Part shown: positions 1 to 7,589 of the stretch, one piece after another
Layout: each line of letters starts with the position of its first letter
Position numbering within the stretch: position 1 is the stretch's first letter
Assembly: GCA_003481005.1 (NCBI GenBank)
Contig: QUKC01000015.1
Coordinates: forward strand, 27,314-91,313
Direction: 5' to 3'
DNA: 64,000 bases
Source of the DNA: Firmicutes bacterium TM09-10
GTDB taxonomy: Bacteria > Bacillota > Clostridia > Lachnospirales > Lachnospiraceae
Translations under genes and position numbers: made by a program
The notes under the pieces: model-generated
Database searches by the model: none
What the model was told of the DNA's origin: nothing
The model's input: the letters and a program-made list of their open reading frames with translations, nothing else

Positions 1-218
1 TGCTTTGCAAGCTCCCGCGCCTGATCGATCGCATCTTTCGTCATGCCGGTCTGTTCGTCTCCCGGATATCCGCTCCAAAGCGTATCTTCATTGATCCGCA
101 GAAGCTCCCCGTCCGTTCCTCCGTAAACAAATGCTCCCAGTCGTCCATTTCCAATCGGGAAAGCCTCCTGCCAGATCGAAGCCGGCGTTGTAAATTTTAA
201 AATTCTCTCTCTTTTCAT
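1..218 (-). CDS. GH95-type glycoside hydrolase, N-terminal fragment
   Basis: The visible 72 codons are the start of a gene cut by the left window edge. The N-terminus contains FTTPASIWQEAFPIGNGRLG followed by INEDTLWSG, the signature opening of family 95 glycosidases (alpha-L-fucosidase and alpha-L-galactosidase type; inverting enzymes acting on fucosylated or galactosylated glycans). No signal peptide is visible, which suggests a cytoplasmic enzyme acting on imported oligosaccharides. ATG at 218 is chosen because GGGG sits 6 bases upstream; an in-frame ATG at 230 is the alternative. It lies downstream of the GH3 gene, but a terminator at 331-363 separates them, so it may be expressed less than or separately from the rest. 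Family call is firm; substrate is not visible. Confidence 0.85.
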   Translation of the reverse strand, partial: MKRERILKFTTPASIWQEAFPIGNGRLGAFVYGGTDGELLRINEDTLWSGYPGDEQTGMTKDAIDQARELAK

Positions 219-228
219 ATCAATCCCC

Positions 229-329
229 ATTCCGCAGGCGCTTTGCGCCGAAGGAACCGCGAGCAGAACATCCAGTTCTGCTCTGCAATCCATAGCTGCT
301 TTGTGACGCCTGCGGCACAAATAGCTGTG
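229..329 (+). repeat. ~100-bp structured intergenic repeat, copy 1
   Basis: About 101 bp that recurs, inverted, at 41374-41473 with most bases identical. It begins ATTCCGCAGGCGC and ends GCACAAATAGCTGTG. The outer arms CCGCAGGCG and CGCCTGCGG pair perfectly. An inner 9-bp stem GAGCAGAAC/GTTCTGCTC has a 5-nt loop, and GGCGC-TTT-GCGCC is a further local hairpin. No open frame. Could be a non-autonomous element or an RNA-structured repeat. Confidence 0.75.
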
Positions 330-330
330 T

Positions 331-363
331 AAAAACAGGACGCCGTGCGGTGCAGGGCGTCCT
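331..363 (-). terminator. Rho-independent terminator after GH3
   Basis: On the minus strand an AGGACGCC/GGCGTCCT stem is followed by GTTTTT. It lies 28 bp beyond the GH3 stop codon and upstream of the GH95 gene. Confidence 0.8.
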
Positions 364-390
364 ATTTTCGATTCTATTCACTGTGCTGCC

Positions 391-2520
391 TTACAGCTCC
401 TTTGTCTCGCTGCAGTGTACCTTCAGAACACTGCAGGTCTGTCCGGTCAGCTCGCTGCTTCTGCGATCCGGCTGCTGCATGCCGACGGAAACCTCGTAAT
501 CTCCTTCTTCCAGCATAAAGTGTGCGTCCTCGTCGTACAGAGCAAACGCCTTGTCAGCCAGCACGATTTCCACTTCTTTTGCCTCGCCGGGCTGCAGGGA
601 AAGCTTCTTCAAGCCTTTGAGCTGCGCGTTCGGTGTATTGTCCCGAAGCGCTTTGACATAAACCTGAATGGTCTGTCCGCCTGCAAATTTTCCGGTATTT
701 TTTACGGAAGTTTTGATTCGAAGCTGTCCGCCTGCCTCGATTTCCATACGATCTGCGCTCGTCTTTCCCTGTTCAAAGGAGGTATAAGAAAGTCCGAAGC
801 CGAAGGGATAAAGCGCTTCCTTTTCCATGTAGCGGTAGGTGCGTCCCTTCATCGCATAGTCAGTGAATTCCGGCAGCTCCTCAGAGGTGCGGTAGAACGT
901 TACCGGCAGCTTGCCCTCCGGGCTGTATTCTCCGAAAATCGCCTCTGCGACAGCTTTTCCGCCTGCCGCGCCGGGATACCATGCCTGCAGAATTGCCTTG
1001 CAGTGCGCATCCTCCCATTCCAGCGCCATTGCAGAGCCGGTCATAGATACCAGGATCACGGGCTTTCCGCTGCTATATGCGACCTCAAGCACCTCACGCT
1101 GCAGACCGGGGAACAGCAGGTCTTTTTTATCGCCGCTTGCAAATTCGTTGCCGGCGTCCCCCTGCTCTCCCTCGATGCTGGAATCCAGTCCCATCACCGC
1201 GATAATCACATCGCTGACCTCGCAGACTGCTTTTGCTTCGGAAATCCGGTCGTCCGCCTGTGCCAGTCCACTGGTTCTGTCCTTCCAGAGGTCGCAGGCT
1301 TCGGAATAATAAACCTTTACATCATCCCCGACATAATCCTCAATGCCTTCCAGCACTGTGATATAGCGGGATGCAGTTCCTTCATAGTTGCCCACCAGCG
1401 CTTTTCTGGAATCCGCATTCGGACCGATCACGCCGATCGTATGAAGTTTGCTCTTGTCAAGAGGAAGGAAATTGTCCTCATTTTTCAGAAGGACAAGGCT
1501 TTTTTGGGAAACGGTCCGGTTCAGCGCCTTGCTGGAAGCAAGATCTACCTGATCGTAACCGATTTTATCCAGTTCTTCCTGTCTCTCATCGCCAAGGATT
1601 CCCAGCTTCATCCGACATTCCATCAGGTTTGTCACCGCTTCATCCAGACGCGCTTCATCCACATAGCCTCCGCGCACCGCATCTCTCAAATTCGGGAAAA
1701 CGCAGCCGCAGTTTAAGTCACAGCCATTGTTCATCGCCATCGTCGCGGATTCCAGCGGCGTCTTGGTAATTTTATGGTTTTCGTGGAAATCCGCAATCGC
1801 GCCGCAGTCACTGACAACGTGACCCTTAAATCCCCACTCTTTTCTCAGGATATCCTGCAAAAGCGTCTTGCTTCCGCAGCAGGGCTCGCCATTTGTCCGG
1901 TTATAGGCGCCCATCACGGCTTCTACCTTCGCTTCCTGCACACATGCCTTGAATGCCGGCAAATAGGTTTCATACAGATCCTGCTTCGATACGACTGCGT
2001 TGAACTCATGTCGAATGCCCTCCGGTCCGGAATGCACCGCAAAATGCTTCGCGCAGGCCGCAGCCTTTAAATGATCCGGGTCTTCGCCCTGCAGACCTTT
2101 AATAAAGCCGACCGCCAGACGGGAAGTCAGATATGGATCTTCTCCGTAGGTTTCCTGTCCTCTGCCCCAGCGGGGATCGCGGAACAGATTCACATTCGGT
2201 GCCCAGAACGTCAGTCCTTTGTAAATATCGTGGTCGCCCGCTTTCTGCTGTGCGTTATATTTTGCACGTGCCTCGGTCGCGATCACATCGCCGACCTGCT
2301 TTAACAGCTCCTCATCAAATGTCGCCGCCATGCCGATTGCCTGCGGAAATACCGTCGCCGTGCCCGCTCTTGCCACACCGTGCAGCGCCTCATTCCACCA
2401 GTTATAGGACACAATGCCAAGGCGCTCCACCGCCGGAGCGGTGTAAAGCGTCTGTCCTACTTTTTCTTCCAGATTCATCTGTGCAGCCAGGGCTGCTGCC
2501 TTTTCCCTGTATTTACTCAT
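391..2520 (-). CDS. Glycoside hydrolase family 3 (beta-glucosidase/beta-xylosidase type)
   Basis: A 709-residue protein, the usual length for the three-domain family 3 enzymes. The N-terminal TIM-like domain has NWWNEALHGVARAG (about 40-53), typical of the xylosidase-like branch, KHF at 158-160, and the nucleophile motif VVSDCG with Asp238. The second domain carries GLDSSIEGEQGD, the acid/base region, and the C-terminus is a fibronectin-III-like domain. No signal peptide, so it probably acts in the cytoplasm on imported oligosaccharides, releasing beta-linked glucose or xylose. It starts 24 bp after the isomerase gene and is probably the fourth gene of the xylulokinase-led operon. Family and catalytic residue are clear; glucose versus xylose preference is inference. 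Confidence 0.9.
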   Translation of the reverse strand: MSKYREKAAALAAQMNLEEKVGQTLYTAPAVERLGIVSYNWWNEALHGVARAGTATVFPQAIGMAATFDEELLKQVGDVIATEARAKYNAQQKAGDHDIYKGLTFWAPNVNLFRDPRWGRGQETYGEDPYLTSRLAVGFIKGLQGEDPDHLKAAACAKHFAVHSGPEGIRHEFNAVVSKQDLYETYLPAFKACVQEAKVEAVMGAYNRTNGEPCCGSKTLLQDILRKEWGFKGHVVSDCGAIADFHENHKITKTPLESATMAMNNGCDLNCGCVFPNLRDAVRGGYVDEARLDEAVTNLMECRMKLGILGDERQEELDKIGYDQVDLASSKALNRTVSQKSLVLLKNEDNFLPLDKSKLHTIGVIGPNADSRKALVGNYEGTASRYITVLEGIEDYVGDDVKVYYSEACDLWKDRTSGLAQADDRISEAKAVCEVSDVIIAVMGLDSSIEGEQGDAGNEFASGDKKDLLFPGLQREVLEVAYSSGKPVILVSMTGSAMALEWEDAHCKAILQAWYPGAAGGKAVAEAIFGEYSPEGKLPVTFYRTSEELPEFTDYAMKGRTYRYMEKEALYPFGFGLSYTSFEQGKTSADRMEIEAGGQLRIKTSVKNTGKFAGGQTIQVYVKALRDNTPNAQLKGLKKLSLQPGEAKEVEIVLADKAFALYDEDAHFMLEEGDYEVSVGMQQPDRRSSELTGQTCSVLKVHCSETKEL

Positions 2521-2544
2521 TTTCCTTGCCCTTTCCCATATGCT

Positions 2545-4029
2545 TTATGCGAACGGATTCTCTGTCGGATACATCATGCCCTTGGGCTGATTGAAGTTTA
2601 AGTCCTCTACCGGAACGCCGATGTATTTGAATACCTCGTACAGTGCTTTGCCGTAATGGCCGAAGGCAACTGCACCGTGGTGCGGGAAGTTCTTCTCGAT
2701 CAGCACATGGCGGTAGAAGCGTCCCATTTCCGGAATTGCGAATACGCCGATGGAACCAAAGGAATGGGATGCAACCGGCAGAACCTCGCCCTGTGCGATG
2801 TAAGCCCGCAGCTTGTTGTCCGCGGTGGACTGCAGGCGGTAAAAGGTGATATCACCGGGGATAATATCTCCTTCCAGAGTGCCGTTTGTCACTTCAACCG
2901 GAAGGGATCTCGCCATGATCATCTGATTCTTCATGCTGCAGAATGCCAGCTTTCTGGAGCAGGTATTGCCGCAGTGGAAGCCCATGAAGGTATCCTTATG
3001 GGTGTAATCAAATTTGCCTTTGATCGACTCTTCATACATATCGTCGGGCACGCTGTTGTTGATATCCAGTAAGGTTACAACATCGTCGCTGACTGCAGTT
3101 CCGATAAACTCACTTAAGCAGCCGTAAATATCCACCTCGCAGGATACCGGAATGCCCATACCGGTCAGACGGCTGTTGACATAGCAGGGAACGAAGCCGA
3201 ACTGTGTCTGGAATGCAGGCCAGCACTTACCGGCAATTGCAACGTATTCGCGGTAGCCCTTATGTGCCTCTACCCAGTCGAGCAGGGTCAGCTCATACTG
3301 CGCAAGCTTTTCCAGAATTTCAGGCTTTTTGTTGCCCTCACCCAGCTCTTTTTCCATCTCTTTTACCTTTGCAGGGATTCTTTCATCCCCGGCGTGCTTG
3401 TTGAATGCTTCGAACAGATCCAGTTCGGAGTTTTCTTCGATTTCAACGCCCAGGTTGTAGAGCTGCTGAATCGGAGCGTTGCAAGCCAGGAAATTTAACG
3501 GTCTGGGACCAAAGCTGATGATCTTCAGGCTCTTTAAACCGATGATCGCTCTTGCGATCGGAACAAAATCATGGATCATATCCGCACATTCTGCTGCGGT
3601 TCCAACGGGATATTCCGGAATATATGCCTTTACATTGCGAAGCTTTAAGTTGTAGCTTGCATTTAACATACCGCAGTATGCGTCACCTCTGCCGCCGACC
3701 AGATCATTCTGAGATTCTTCTGCTGCAGCCACGAACATAACAGGACCGTCAAAATGCTTTGCCAGCAGGGTTTCTGCAATTTCCGGGCCGAAGTTGCCCA
3801 GATATACGCACAGCGCGTTGCAGCCTGCCTGCTTGATATCCTCCAGAGCCTGTACCATATGGATCTCGCTCTCTACAATACAGACCGGACATTCATAAAT
3901 ATCCGCAACGTCATAGTTTGCCTTGTAAGCCTCTACCAGAGCCTTTCTTCTGTTGACAGACAGAGATTCCGGGAAACAGTCCCGGCTGACTGCTACAATA
4001 CCGATTTTCACTTTAGGTAAATTTTTCAT
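2545..4029 (-). CDS. L-fucose/L-arabinose isomerase-family sugar isomerase
   Basis: 494 residues in the FucI/AraA superfamily, which interconverts aldoses and ketoses with a Mn2+-type metal. Candidate metal/acid residues are visible as CEVD (Glu298) and LLDINN (Asp322), with HCGNT and HHGAVAFGH near the C-terminus. It is shorter than classical FucI (about 590 residues), so substrate cannot be read from length or motifs. The ATG at 4029 is chosen because GGAGG lies 8 bases upstream; the ATG at 4044 has no site. It follows the DUF4867 gene by 74 bp and precedes GH3 by 24 bp. With xylulokinase in the same run and no XylA, it may supply the kinase with a ketopentose. That role is inferred. Confidence 0.8.
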   Translation of the reverse strand: MKNLPKVKIGIVAVSRDCFPESLSVNRRKALVEAYKANYDVADIYECPVCIVESEIHMVQALEDIKQAGCNALCVYLGNFGPEIAETLLAKHFDGPVMFVAAAEESQNDLVGGRGDAYCGMLNASYNLKLRNVKAYIPEYPVGTAAECADMIHDFVPIARAIIGLKSLKIISFGPRPLNFLACNAPIQQLYNLGVEIEENSELDLFEAFNKHAGDERIPAKVKEMEKELGEGNKKPEILEKLAQYELTLLDWVEAHKGYREYVAIAGKCWPAFQTQFGFVPCYVNSRLTGMGIPVSCEVDIYGCLSEFIGTAVSDDVVTLLDINNSVPDDMYEESIKGKFDYTHKDTFMGFHCGNTCSRKLAFCSMKNQMIMARSLPVEVTNGTLEGDIIPGDITFYRLQSTADNKLRAYIAQGEVLPVASHSFGSIGVFAIPEMGRFYRHVLIEKNFPHHGAVAFGHYGKALYEVFKYIGVPVEDLNFNQPKGMMYPTENPFA

Positions 4030-4103
4030 GATAAAATCCTCCATTTTTATGTCAGGCGCAACGTCTGAAACTATATATACAGGAACTGTTTTGCCTGTAA
4101 TTT

Positions 4104-4721
4104 TTAATCCAGGGAAAGGTTTTCACCGATCAGTCCCATCGGGCTTCCTTCCGGCAGACCGCCTTCGGGATGTCCCAGCAGCCATTTGTTTTTGGCAGTC
4201 AGATGACCGTCCTCACCGCCCTGATGGTCTTTTTCCAGATCAAGGTTCGTTCCCTTGGGCAAAATAATTGTGCACTGGAATCCGTCTTTTTCTGTATGGC
4301 AGGGTGCATAGTGTAAAGTCGTCGCATACAGCTCTACCGCCGTCCCGGCAGGAACCCGGAATGCTTTGACTTTCGAGGTGTCATAAGTAAACTCCTCTGT
4401 GATGTCCTGCTGTTTTCCCAGCATCAGCACCAGCTCCGTTGCTGCTACGTCTACCTCAGAGCTTCTGTGATATTCCAGCGCGTTTAATTTCCGGTTATGA
4501 CCGTTGCAATAGCCGATCTGGATCGGAAGCTCGCCATAGGTTTTGTCCGTCAGCTCTTTCATGACCGCAAGCGCTTCCAGCTTCGGCTCGGAAGCCACAT
4601 ATACCACGTCCTCCGGCACCGGCGTGTGCTTCATCTCTGCCAGCAGCTCCGTCAGCTCCACGCTGTCGATGATTTTGCCATACTCCTTAAAAAGAGGGTC
4701 TGTCACTTCATAAATCTGCAT
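4104..4721 (-). CDS. DUF4867 family protein (cupin-like, sugar locus)
   Basis: A 205-residue protein that I recognise as DUF4867, a family with a cupin-like fold usually found beside sugar kinases and isomerases. Visible features include CNGHNRKLNALEYHRSSEV, AGTAVELYATTLHYAPC and NKWLLGHPEGG, which contain His/Glu residues suited to a cupin metal site. The spacing is tight: 22 bp after xylulokinase and 74 bp before the isomerase. A sugar epimerase/isomerase or mutarotase role would fit the setting but is not shown by the sequence. AGGAG lies 7-10 bases before the ATG. Confidence 0.8.
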   Translation of the reverse strand: MQIYEVTDPLFKEYGKIIDSVELTELLAEMKHTPVPEDVVYVASEPKLEALAVMKELTDKTYGELPIQIGYCNGHNRKLNALEYHRSSEVDVAATELVLMLGKQQDITEEFTYDTSKVKAFRVPAGTAVELYATTLHYAPCHTEKDGFQCTIILPKGTNLDLEKDHQGGEDGHLTAKNKWLLGHPEGGLPEGSPMGLIGENLSLD

Positions 4722-4743
4722 GATCGTATCTCCTTTCTGTGTC

Positions 4744-6213
4744 TCACTTCAATTTTCCGAACAGCTCCTTCACCGTCGGATAAATCTGTTTAAACTGCGC
4801 GTAACGTTCTTCGTATTTTGCTGCAAGCTCTGCATCCGGCTCCACCGTGTCCACGACTTTTAAAAGCTTTTGCGCTGCTTCTTCCACAGATGCGTACTCG
4901 CTACAGGCAACCGCCGCTAAAATCGCCGCTCCGTAACCGGGTCCCTCTTCGGTTTCCGGAACGTCCACTTTCACATTCAACACATTGGCAATAATCTTTT
5001 TCCAGAGAAGGCTCTTTGCACCGCCGCCGCAAATCTTCGTCCGGTCGATTTGGATGCCGAGGGATTTTGCAATTTCAAAGGAATCCCTCAGGGCAAAGGC
5101 AACGCCTTCGAGTACCGCCTGCGTCATATCCGCGCGGCTTGTATCCATCGTCATTCCGATAAAAGTACCTCTCGCATCCGGATCATTATGCGGAGAACGC
5201 TCACCCATCAGATACGGCAGGAAGTAAACGTGATTTTCGCCAAGCTTCGTGATCGCCGTCTGCTCTGCCCCATAGTCCTTCGTGCCGATGATCTCGTCCA
5301 TCCACCACTTATTGCAGGACGCCGCACTCAGCATGCAGCCCATCAGATGGTAATGTCCATCCGCATGGGCAAAGGCATGCAGCGCATTATTTTTATCCAC
5401 TGCAAACTGATCGGAGGAAATAAAGATCGTTCCGCTCGTTCCAAGGGAAATATTGCACTGACCGTTTCCAACTGTTCCGGTTCCCACTGCTGCCGCCGCG
5501 TTATCCCCTGCACCTGCTGCTACCTTTACGGTTTCCGGCAAACCGAGTTTCTGTGCGATTTCGGGGAGCAGCGTGCCGACTGTCTCATAGCTTTCATAGA
5601 CCTTTGCAAGCTGTTCTTTATGAACGCCGCAGATCTCACACATTTCTTCCGACCAGCAGCGGTTCTTCACATCGAATAACAGCATGCCGGAAGCGTCCGA
5701 TACATCTGTGCAATGTACGCCGGTCAGACGATATGCCAGGTAATCCTTCGGCAGCATGATCTTTTTGATCCGTGCAAAGTTCTCCGGCTCGTTGTTTTTC
5801 ATCCACAAAATCTTCGGCGCGGTAAATCCGGTGAAGGAGATGTTTGCCGTGTATTCGGAAAGCTTCTCCTTGCCGATCACCTGATTCAGATAGTCGTTTT
5901 CCCGGAAGGTTCTGCCATCGTTCCAGAGAATCGCGGGACGGATGACCTGATCGTTTTCATCCAGCACAACTAATCCGTGCATCTGACCACCGAAGCTGAT
6001 GCCCGCCACCTGGCTCTTGTCGATTCCATCCAGCAGCTCACAAAGCCCGTCCATGGACTGCTTGTACCAGTCTTCCGGGTTTTGCTGCGACCAGCCCGGA
6101 TGCGGGAAGTACAGCGGATACTCCCTTGAGGTAACTCTTACGATTTTCCCGTTTCCTTCCATCAAAAGCAGCTTCACTGCAGAAGTCCCCAGGTCGATTC
6201 CAATGTAATACAT
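4744..6213 (-). CDS. xylB: Xylulokinase (FGGY family)
   Basis: 489 residues, the standard XylB length. FGGY kinases phosphorylate ketoses with ATP; XylB makes D-xylulose 5-phosphate for the pentose phosphate pathway. It has the phosphate-binding IDLGT at 6-10, FGGQMHGLV (74-82), ILWNDGRT, catalytic Asp237 in GAGDNAA, and MGERSPHNDPDARG. The ATG at 6213 is preceded by AAGGAG with 7 bases of spacing; upstream frame extension to 6459 has no site and covers the promoter, so it is rejected. First gene of the leftward operon, behind a TTGATT/TATGAT promoter and two LacI-type operators. Specificity for xylulose rather than another ketose is inferred from close motif match. Confidence 0.92.
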   Translation of the reverse strand: MYYIGIDLGTSAVKLLLMEGNGKIVRVTSREYPLYFPHPGWSQQNPEDWYKQSMDGLCELLDGIDKSQVAGISFGGQMHGLVVLDENDQVIRPAILWNDGRTFRENDYLNQVIGKEKLSEYTANISFTGFTAPKILWMKNNEPENFARIKKIMLPKDYLAYRLTGVHCTDVSDASGMLLFDVKNRCWSEEMCEICGVHKEQLAKVYESYETVGTLLPEIAQKLGLPETVKVAAGAGDNAAAAVGTGTVGNGQCNISLGTSGTIFISSDQFAVDKNNALHAFAHADGHYHLMGCMLSAASCNKWWMDEIIGTKDYGAEQTAITKLGENHVYFLPYLMGERSPHNDPDARGTFIGMTMDTSRADMTQAVLEGVAFALRDSFEIAKSLGIQIDRTKICGGGAKSLLWKKIIANVLNVKVDVPETEEGPGYGAAILAAVACSEYASVEEAAQKLLKVVDTVEPDAELAAKYEERYAQFKQIYPTVKELFGKLK

Positions 6214-6234
6214 ACTCTGCTCCTTTATTCTGTT

Positions 6235-6254
6235 TTGCGTGCCCGTGCACGCAA
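6235..6254. promoter_or_regulatory. LacI-family operator candidate O1
   Basis: Perfect inverted repeat TTGCGTGC-N4-GCACGCAA, between the xylB promoter and its start codon, where bound repressor would block elongation. A second site lies 201 bp away on the other side of the promoter. Confidence 0.7.
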
Positions 6255-6321
6255 GCACACACAAGGGATTGTGATATAAAGTCATGACACACTTTCCCTG
6301 TCGTTCTTTCACCATGCCTTT

Positions 6322-6350
6322 ATCATAGATTTTAGACCATAAAAAATCAA
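6322..6350 (-). promoter_or_regulatory. xylB operon promoter
   Basis: On the minus strand TTGATT (6345-6350), 17-bp spacer, TATGAT (6322-6327). Transcription would start near 6315 and cross operator O1. Confidence 0.65.
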
Positions 6351-6435
6351 GACCCCAATTTATTTTCAGAATTTTCACCAAAACCATGCCGTTTCCTCCG
6401 CACGCCTGCGTTTCCAATTTGTGCATTTTCCCATT

Positions 6436-6455
6436 TTTGTGCGCGGGCACGCAAA
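6436..6455. promoter_or_regulatory. LacI-family operator candidate O2
   Basis: TTTGTGCGCGGGCACGCAAA, an imperfect palindrome sharing the GGCACGCAA half-site with O1. It lies just upstream of the regulator gene's promoter and about 120 bp upstream of the xylB start point, a geometry that allows looping and autoregulation. Confidence 0.65.
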
Positions 6456-6470
6456 CCATGCCGCGATTCG

Positions 6471-6499
6471 TTGACTTTCCATTTTCATCATGCTACGCT
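6471..6499 (+). promoter_or_regulatory. Promoter of the LacI-type regulator gene
   Basis: TTGACT (6471-6476), 17-bp spacer, TACGCT (6494-6499). O2 ends 15 bp upstream of the -35. Confidence 0.6.
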
Positions 6500-6559
6500 A
6501 AATGTGCAGACGCTTCAAAGGAACTGTTATGAAAAGAAACAATGAGGTAATTGGTAACT

Positions 6560-7576
6560 ATGGCAACCATTCGGGAAATCGCAGAACTGGCGGGGGTATC
6601 CCGCGGCACGGTCGACCGCGTGCTCAATCATCGCGGCTCCGTCAACGCAGCCACCGCCGCTCTGGTCAATGATATTGCAAAAAAACTGGACTACAAGCCA
6701 AACCGCGCCGGGATCGCCCTCGCCGCACAGCGAAAGATGGTCCGGATCGGCGTCGTTTTGTTCGACACCGGAAATCCGTTTTTTGATGAAGTATGGAACA
6801 GCGTTCTTTCCAAAGAAGAAGAATTAAACAGCTACAACTGCTCCGTTCTCAAAAAAAAGACCGGATTTTCTGCCCAGGAGCAGCTGCAGGCTATCGCCGA
6901 GCTGGAGACAGAAGGCATTGATGGACTCGTGATCAGCCCTTTTAACGACACTGCCGTCGCGAACAAAATCGATCAGCTGCAGAGCCGCCAGATTCCCGTC
7001 ATCACCACCAACACGGATATCCGTAATTCCAGCCGTCTTGCTTTTGTCGGCAGCGACTTTTACCGCTGCGGGCAGACTGCTGCCGGTCTGATGAATCTCA
7101 TGACCTCCGGGGAAGTGCGCGCCGGTATCGTCACCGGTTCCTCCCAGGTGCTCTGCCATACCGATCGGATTGCCGGTTTCTGCGACCGGATCTCTGCCTG
7201 CTATCCACGTATCCGGATCATCGCCGAGATTGAAAACAGCGATGATGATTTTGAAAGCTACGATAAAACAAGAGCGCTGCTGTCTGCACATCCAGACATC
7301 AACGCCCTCTACTTTACCGCTGCCGGTGTTTATGGAGGCTGCCGCGCGGTTCTTTCCCTAAACCGCACCGACATCCATATTCTTGCTTATGACAAAATTC
7401 CTGCTACAAAAGAGCTGATGGAACAGCACATTATTTCTGCTGTGATCTGCCAGCAGCCTGCCATTCAGGGCTCAAAACCCATCCAGCTGCTGTTCGATTA
7501 TCTGACTGCAGGTGAGGCACCTGACCGTGAATTTTATTATACCGCTGTGGACATTCGGATTTTGGAAAACCTGTAA
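6560..7576 (+). CDS. LacI-family transcriptional regulator
   Basis: 338 residues. The N-terminal helix-turn-helix MATIREIAELAGVSRGTVDR has the RGTVDRVLN recognition helix, a subtype I associate with GTGC/GCAC-type palindromes, in keeping with the two operators found upstream. The rest is a periplasmic-binding-protein-like sensor domain (IGVVLFDTGNPFFDEVWNSV, IDGLVISPFND, FVGSDFYRCGQTAAGLM) that would bind a sugar effector. The ATG at 6560 has GAGGT 12 bases upstream; a TTG at 6551 is in frame but too close to that site. Divergent from the xylB operon and thus its likely repressor. Effector unknown; a pentose or oligosaccharide is inferred. Confidence 0.88.
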   Translation: MATIREIAELAGVSRGTVDRVLNHRGSVNAATAALVNDIAKKLDYKPNRAGIALAAQRKMVRIGVVLFDTGNPFFDEVWNSVLSKEEELNSYNCSVLKKKTGFSAQEQLQAIAELETEGIDGLVISPFNDTAVANKIDQLQSRQIPVITTNTDIRNSSRLAFVGSDFYRCGQTAAGLMNLMTSGEVRAGIVTGSSQVLCHTDRIAGFCDRISACYPRIRIIAEIENSDDDFESYDKTRALLSAHPDINALYFTAAGVYGGCRAVLSLNRTDIHILAYDKIPATKELMEQHIISAVICQQPAIQGSKPIQLLFDYLTAGEAPDREFYYTAVDIRILENL

Positions 7577-7589
7577 ACGCACCGCCCTT

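Noticed and set aside
415..1716. Long plus-strand open frame (433 codons)
   Set aside because: Lies wholly antisense to the GH3 gene, has no recognisable domain and no ribosome site; a by-product of codon use.
6214..6459. N-terminal extension of xylulokinase
   Set aside because: Covers the promoter and operator and has no ribosome site; the protein starting at 6213 begins exactly where XylB should.
6529..6600. Mini-ORF with its own AAAGGA site just before the LacI-type gene
   Set aside because: Reads through the regulator gene in another frame with no family resemblance; could be a leader peptide but nothing supports it.
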